From assembly GCF_019402665.1 (NCBI RefSeq), contig NZ_VSST01000086.1, positions 104,264 through 168,263 of the forward strand: a stretch of DNA of 64,000 nucleotides, in the 5' to 3' direction. The DNA comes from Bradyrhizobium canariense (GTDB lineage Bacteria; Pseudomonadota; Alphaproteobacteria; Rhizobiales; Xanthobacteraceae). This document shows positions 61,977-64,000 of this stretch, piece by piece. Position 1 is the stretch's first letter. Each line of letters starts with the position of its first letter. The notes beneath the pieces were generated by a model. That model worked only from the letters and a program-made list of their open reading frames with translations, was not told the origin of the DNA and did no database searches. Made by a program: the position numbers and the translations under genes.

Positions 61977-61997
61977 TTGGTAGCGGGAGACCGCTAC
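61977..61997. repeat. GTAGCG palindrome, right copy of a 53-kb direct repeat
   Basis: GGTAGCG-N6-CGCTAC with the same flanks and centre as at 8594-8614; 20 of 21 bases agree and the orientation is the same. Confidence 0.5.
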
Positions 61998-62147
61998 ATG
62001 GTTAAACCCACTACTGTGGAGGCGCTGTTCTCTTACCGGAGGGCAGCTTAGCTCCCGACCTCGCGCCTTGGTAGCCCGCCAGAAGCCGCCGTTCTTACGC
62101 GGTCCAACGCATGCCCGTGTGTCGACGTAAAAGTCACGATTCCGGCG

Positions 62148-62163
62148 GAGCCGCTGATTAAGA
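62148..62163. repeat. 16-bp sequence repeated at 12083
   Basis: GAGCCGCTGATTAAGA, identical and in the same orientation as 12083-12098. It lies about 150 bases to the right of the GTAGCG palindrome. Confidence 0.45.
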
Positions 62164-62193
62164 GGCGTATGATTTCTCTGTAAGATCAATGGC

Positions 62194-62258
62194 CATTCCG
62201 ACAAACGTCTTCTTGAACGTGCATTGAACCCACAATTGGATTTCCATTTGTCGGAATG
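62194..62258. repeat. Inverted repeat CATTCCGACAAA(C/T)G
   Basis: CATTCCGACAAACG (62194-62207) and CATTTGTCGGAATG (62245-62258) pair in 13 of 14 positions across 37 bases. It could be the end of a small mobile element or an operator pair. Confidence 0.5.
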
Positions 62259-62472
62259 ACCCGATACCAAATACGCGCAGCTAGCAAGAACCTACAGGAC
62301 GAGGCGTCGGGGTTCGAGAGCCCACGCCAATATCTTCCAAGTCCTATTCACGTTGAACTCCCCATTGTTGACGACCGCGCTTCCCGACCGTCACATCGCC
62401 TTGTTGATTCGGAATACATTCTCCGTGGCGCGTTCGGGCCGCGATGCAAGCGGATCTTGAAGCGGTTGAAGC

Positions 62473-63999
62473 CTACTCGGCGGGCCGTGTGACCGCGGCA
62501 CCAGAGCTCTCCGGGAGGTCCAGCACAGCAAACGCCTTCGGTTTCCGCAAGCGCACGTAGATCTGCGCCGCCAGAAGCACCACGCACAGGAGCAAAAAGA
62601 ACGCGCTGATCGGCCGCTCGACGAAGATCATGGCGTCGCCCCGCGAGACCAGCAGCGAACGGCGGAAGTTCTCCTCCAGGCGCGGCCCCAAGACGAAACC
62701 GAGCAGGATCGAGGCCGGGTGGAAATCAAGCAGCAGCAGCAGATAGCCGACCAACCCGACGACGACAGTCTCGCCGACCTGGAACATGTCGTTGTTGGTC
62801 GAGTAGACGCCGATCGCGACGAAGAACAGCGCGCTCGGATATAGATATTTGTAGGGAATCATCAAGAGCTTCACCCACAGCCCGATTAGCGGGACGTTGA
62901 GAAGCACCAGCATGACGTTGCCGATCCAGAAGCTTGCGATCAGGCCCCAGAAGATGTCCGGATGCTCCTTGATCAACTGGGGGCCGGGCACGATGCCCTG
63001 GATCATCAGTGCACCAAGGATTAGGGCCATGACAGCGTCGCCGGGAATGCCGAGGCTCATTGTCGGGATGAAGTCGCCCTGCACCGACGAATGCGTAGAC
63101 GCCTCTGGACAGGCGACGCCTTCGATCATCCCGGTACCGAACTTCTCTGGCGTTTTCGAGACCTTTTTCTCCGCAGCGTAGGAGATGAAGGAGGCGATCG
63201 TCGGTCCCGTTCCCGGAATGAGCGAGCAAAGACTTCCTATGATGGTGCCCCGCAACATCGCTGGAATAGAGCGGCGGAGTTCGTCGCGTGATGGACGCAG
63301 ATCGCGCAGACCGACGTTCGAATAGCGCGTATTCACGTCGGAGTATTGATTCACGCTCTTCATGAACTCGGCGATGCCAAATAGACCGAGTGCGAGTCCG
63401 ACGAGTTCGATGCCGTCAAGGAGGTTCGGAATGCCTAACGTGAAGCGCTCCGTGCCAGTCTCGACATCCGTTCCCACGATTCCCAGGAAGAGGCCGAGCA
63501 AGGTCATTGCAATACCCTTGAGAGGTGAGCCCTTCGCCAACGTCGAACCGGCGAGCAGGCCCAGAAGCATCAGTGAACAAATCTCGGTCGGACCGAACTC
63601 CAGTGCGACCTTCACCAGCACCGGCGCCAGAAAGATCATCTCCACTATGCCCCAAGAGGCGCCTACGAACGACGACAGTACCGTGATGCCGAGTGCCGCG
63701 CCGCCTCGACCCTGCTTCGTCAGCGGAAATCCGTCGAGGCACGTCACCGCGTGCGGTGGATGGCACGGTAGGTTGAGCAGGATGGAACAAATCGCGCCGC
63801 CGTATTGCGCTCCATAGAAGACGCCTGACAGCATCAAGATCGCGCCGACCGGGGGAATGCCGAACGTTAGCGGGAGCAGCACCGATATCGTGGCGAGAGG
63901 CCCCATTCCTGGCAGGACCCCGACCATGTTGCCAACCAGAACACCGACGAAACACCACATGAAATTCTGTGGCTCGAAGGCGACCCCGAAGCCGTACCA
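62473..63999 (-). CDS. tctA: Tripartite tricarboxylate transporter large permease TctA, 5' end outside window
   Basis: At least 508 residues of a second TctA-type carrier subunit. The frame is open through the window edge (WYGFGVAFEPQNF precedes the internal Met at 63960), as expected for the missing first 10-20 residues. GVLPGMGPLATISVLLP near the start and GVFYGAQYGGAICSILLNLP are the family motifs, with SLIPGTGPTIASFISY near 265. The TctB and receptor genes are not in view and may lie beyond 64000. It differs clearly from the copy at 15863, so it serves a separate carrier. Confidence 0.93.
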   Translation of the reverse strand, partial: WYGFGVAFEPQNFMWCFVGVLVGNMVGVLPGMGPLATISVLLPLTFGIPPVGAILMLSGVFYGAQYGGAICSILLNLPCHPPHAVTCLDGFPLTKQGRGGAALGITVLSSFVGASWGIVEMIFLAPVLVKVALEFGPTEICSLMLLGLLAGSTLAKGSPLKGIAMTLLGLFLGIVGTDVETGTERFTLGIPNLLDGIELVGLALGLFGIAEFMKSVNQYSDVNTRYSNVGLRDLRPSRDELRRSIPAMLRGTIIGSLCSLIPGTGPTIASFISYAAEKKVSKTPEKFGTGMIEGVACPEASTHSSVQGDFIPTMSLGIPGDAVMALILGALMIQGIVPGPQLIKEHPDIFWGLIASFWIGNVMLVLLNVPLIGLWVKLLMIPYKYLYPSALFFVAIGVYSTNNDMFQVGETVVVGLVGYLLLLLDFHPASILLGFVLGPRLEENFRRSLLVSRGDAMIFVERPISAFFLLLCVVLLAAQIYVRLRKPKAFAVLDLPESSGAAVTRPAE

Positions 64000-64000
64000 G

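Larger units (their letters stand above)
61617..62472. other. Gene-free stretch with repeats
   Basis: About 850 bases without a supported gene between the aminotransferase and tctA genes. It contains the right copy of the GTAGCG palindrome, the second copy of a 16-bp sequence and an inverted repeat around 62194-62258. These look like recombination or insertion-sequence remains. Confidence 0.5.

Noticed and set aside
62135..62175. tRNA-Lys(CUU) gene on the minus strand
   Set aside because: The complement of the 16-mer resembles an anticodon arm, but no acceptor stem, D-arm or TTCGA T-loop can be placed around it, nor around the copy at 12083.
1..64000. CRISPR array, rRNA or prophage structural genes
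   Set aside because: No regularly spaced repeats, no ribosomal RNA sequence and no capsid, tail or portal-like genes were seen.

Overview
The window looks like chromosomal or island DNA from a Bradyrhizobium-like alphaproteobacterium (Hyphomicrobiales). It is GC-rich, packed with catabolic operons, solute-binding proteins and LysR/TetR/IclR/Lrp regulators, and carries three transposon or recombinase-associated scars. The species call is inferred from gene style, not from a marker gene. No rRNA, tRNA or CRISPR array was found.

Left part, 1-12.6 kb. A leftward operon (5036 to 1) encodes a frameshifted 2-oxoglutarate/Fe(II)-type dioxygenase, an outer-membrane protein, an SsuBC/TauBC-type ABC importer without its binding protein, and a creatininase-family hydrolase cut by the window edge. 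A divergent LysR gene and an FAD-linked oxidase follow. From 8 to 12.6 kb is a recombination-scarred zone: an ISL3 transposase remnant, GTAGCG palindromes, a large serine recombinase, the 3' end of a malonyl-CoA:ACP-transacylase-like gene and little else.

12.6-31 kb holds a Baeyer-Villiger-type monooxygenase with a SnoaL-like protein and a divergent IclR regulator. Next comes a ten-gene leftward operon (27501 to 15863) for CoA-dependent breakdown of an unidentified carboxylic acid: crotonase, ADP-forming acyl-CoA synthetase, two acyl-CoA dehydrogenases, SDRs including a tandem-fused one, a double-CMD protein and TctAB. Its TctC-type binding protein, an SMP-30 hydrolase and a TetR regulator are alongside. 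Three copies of a GACCGATCGGTC palindrome tie these units into one likely TetR regulon.

31-38 kb has an LLM flavin monooxygenase with its flavin reductase, a solute-binding protein whose N-terminus is borrowed from a neighbouring small gene, decayed fragments (mmsA, response regulator), and an RraA-type protein with an aminotransferase. 38-47.8 kb is a rightward block: LysR, biotin carboxyl carrier, biotin carboxylase, PxpB, PxpC, a carrier-like protein without the biotin lysine, PxpA, then an SDR and a complete polar amino acid ABC importer. Matching ATAAG-N5-CTTAT boxes stand before both halves.

47.8-61.6 kb looks like an amino acid, probably lysine, catabolic island. It has a DadA-type oxidoreductase, a second polar amino acid importer with an embedded racemase, a lysine-6-dehydrogenase/saccharopine-dehydrogenase-like enzyme, a ThDP enzyme and an Lrp regulator. 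Divergent from these are LysR and then HglS (2-oxoadipate dioxygenase/decarboxylase), an ALDH7-type semialdehyde dehydrogenase and an aminotransferase. Together they could convert lysine to 2-aminoadipate semialdehyde, 2-aminoadipate, 2-oxoadipate and D-2-hydroxyglutarate. The right end has a gene-free 0.85 kb with repeats, then a TctA gene cut by the window edge. A 21-bp palindromic sequence occurs in direct orientation at 8594 and 61977, so most of the window may be one mobile island.
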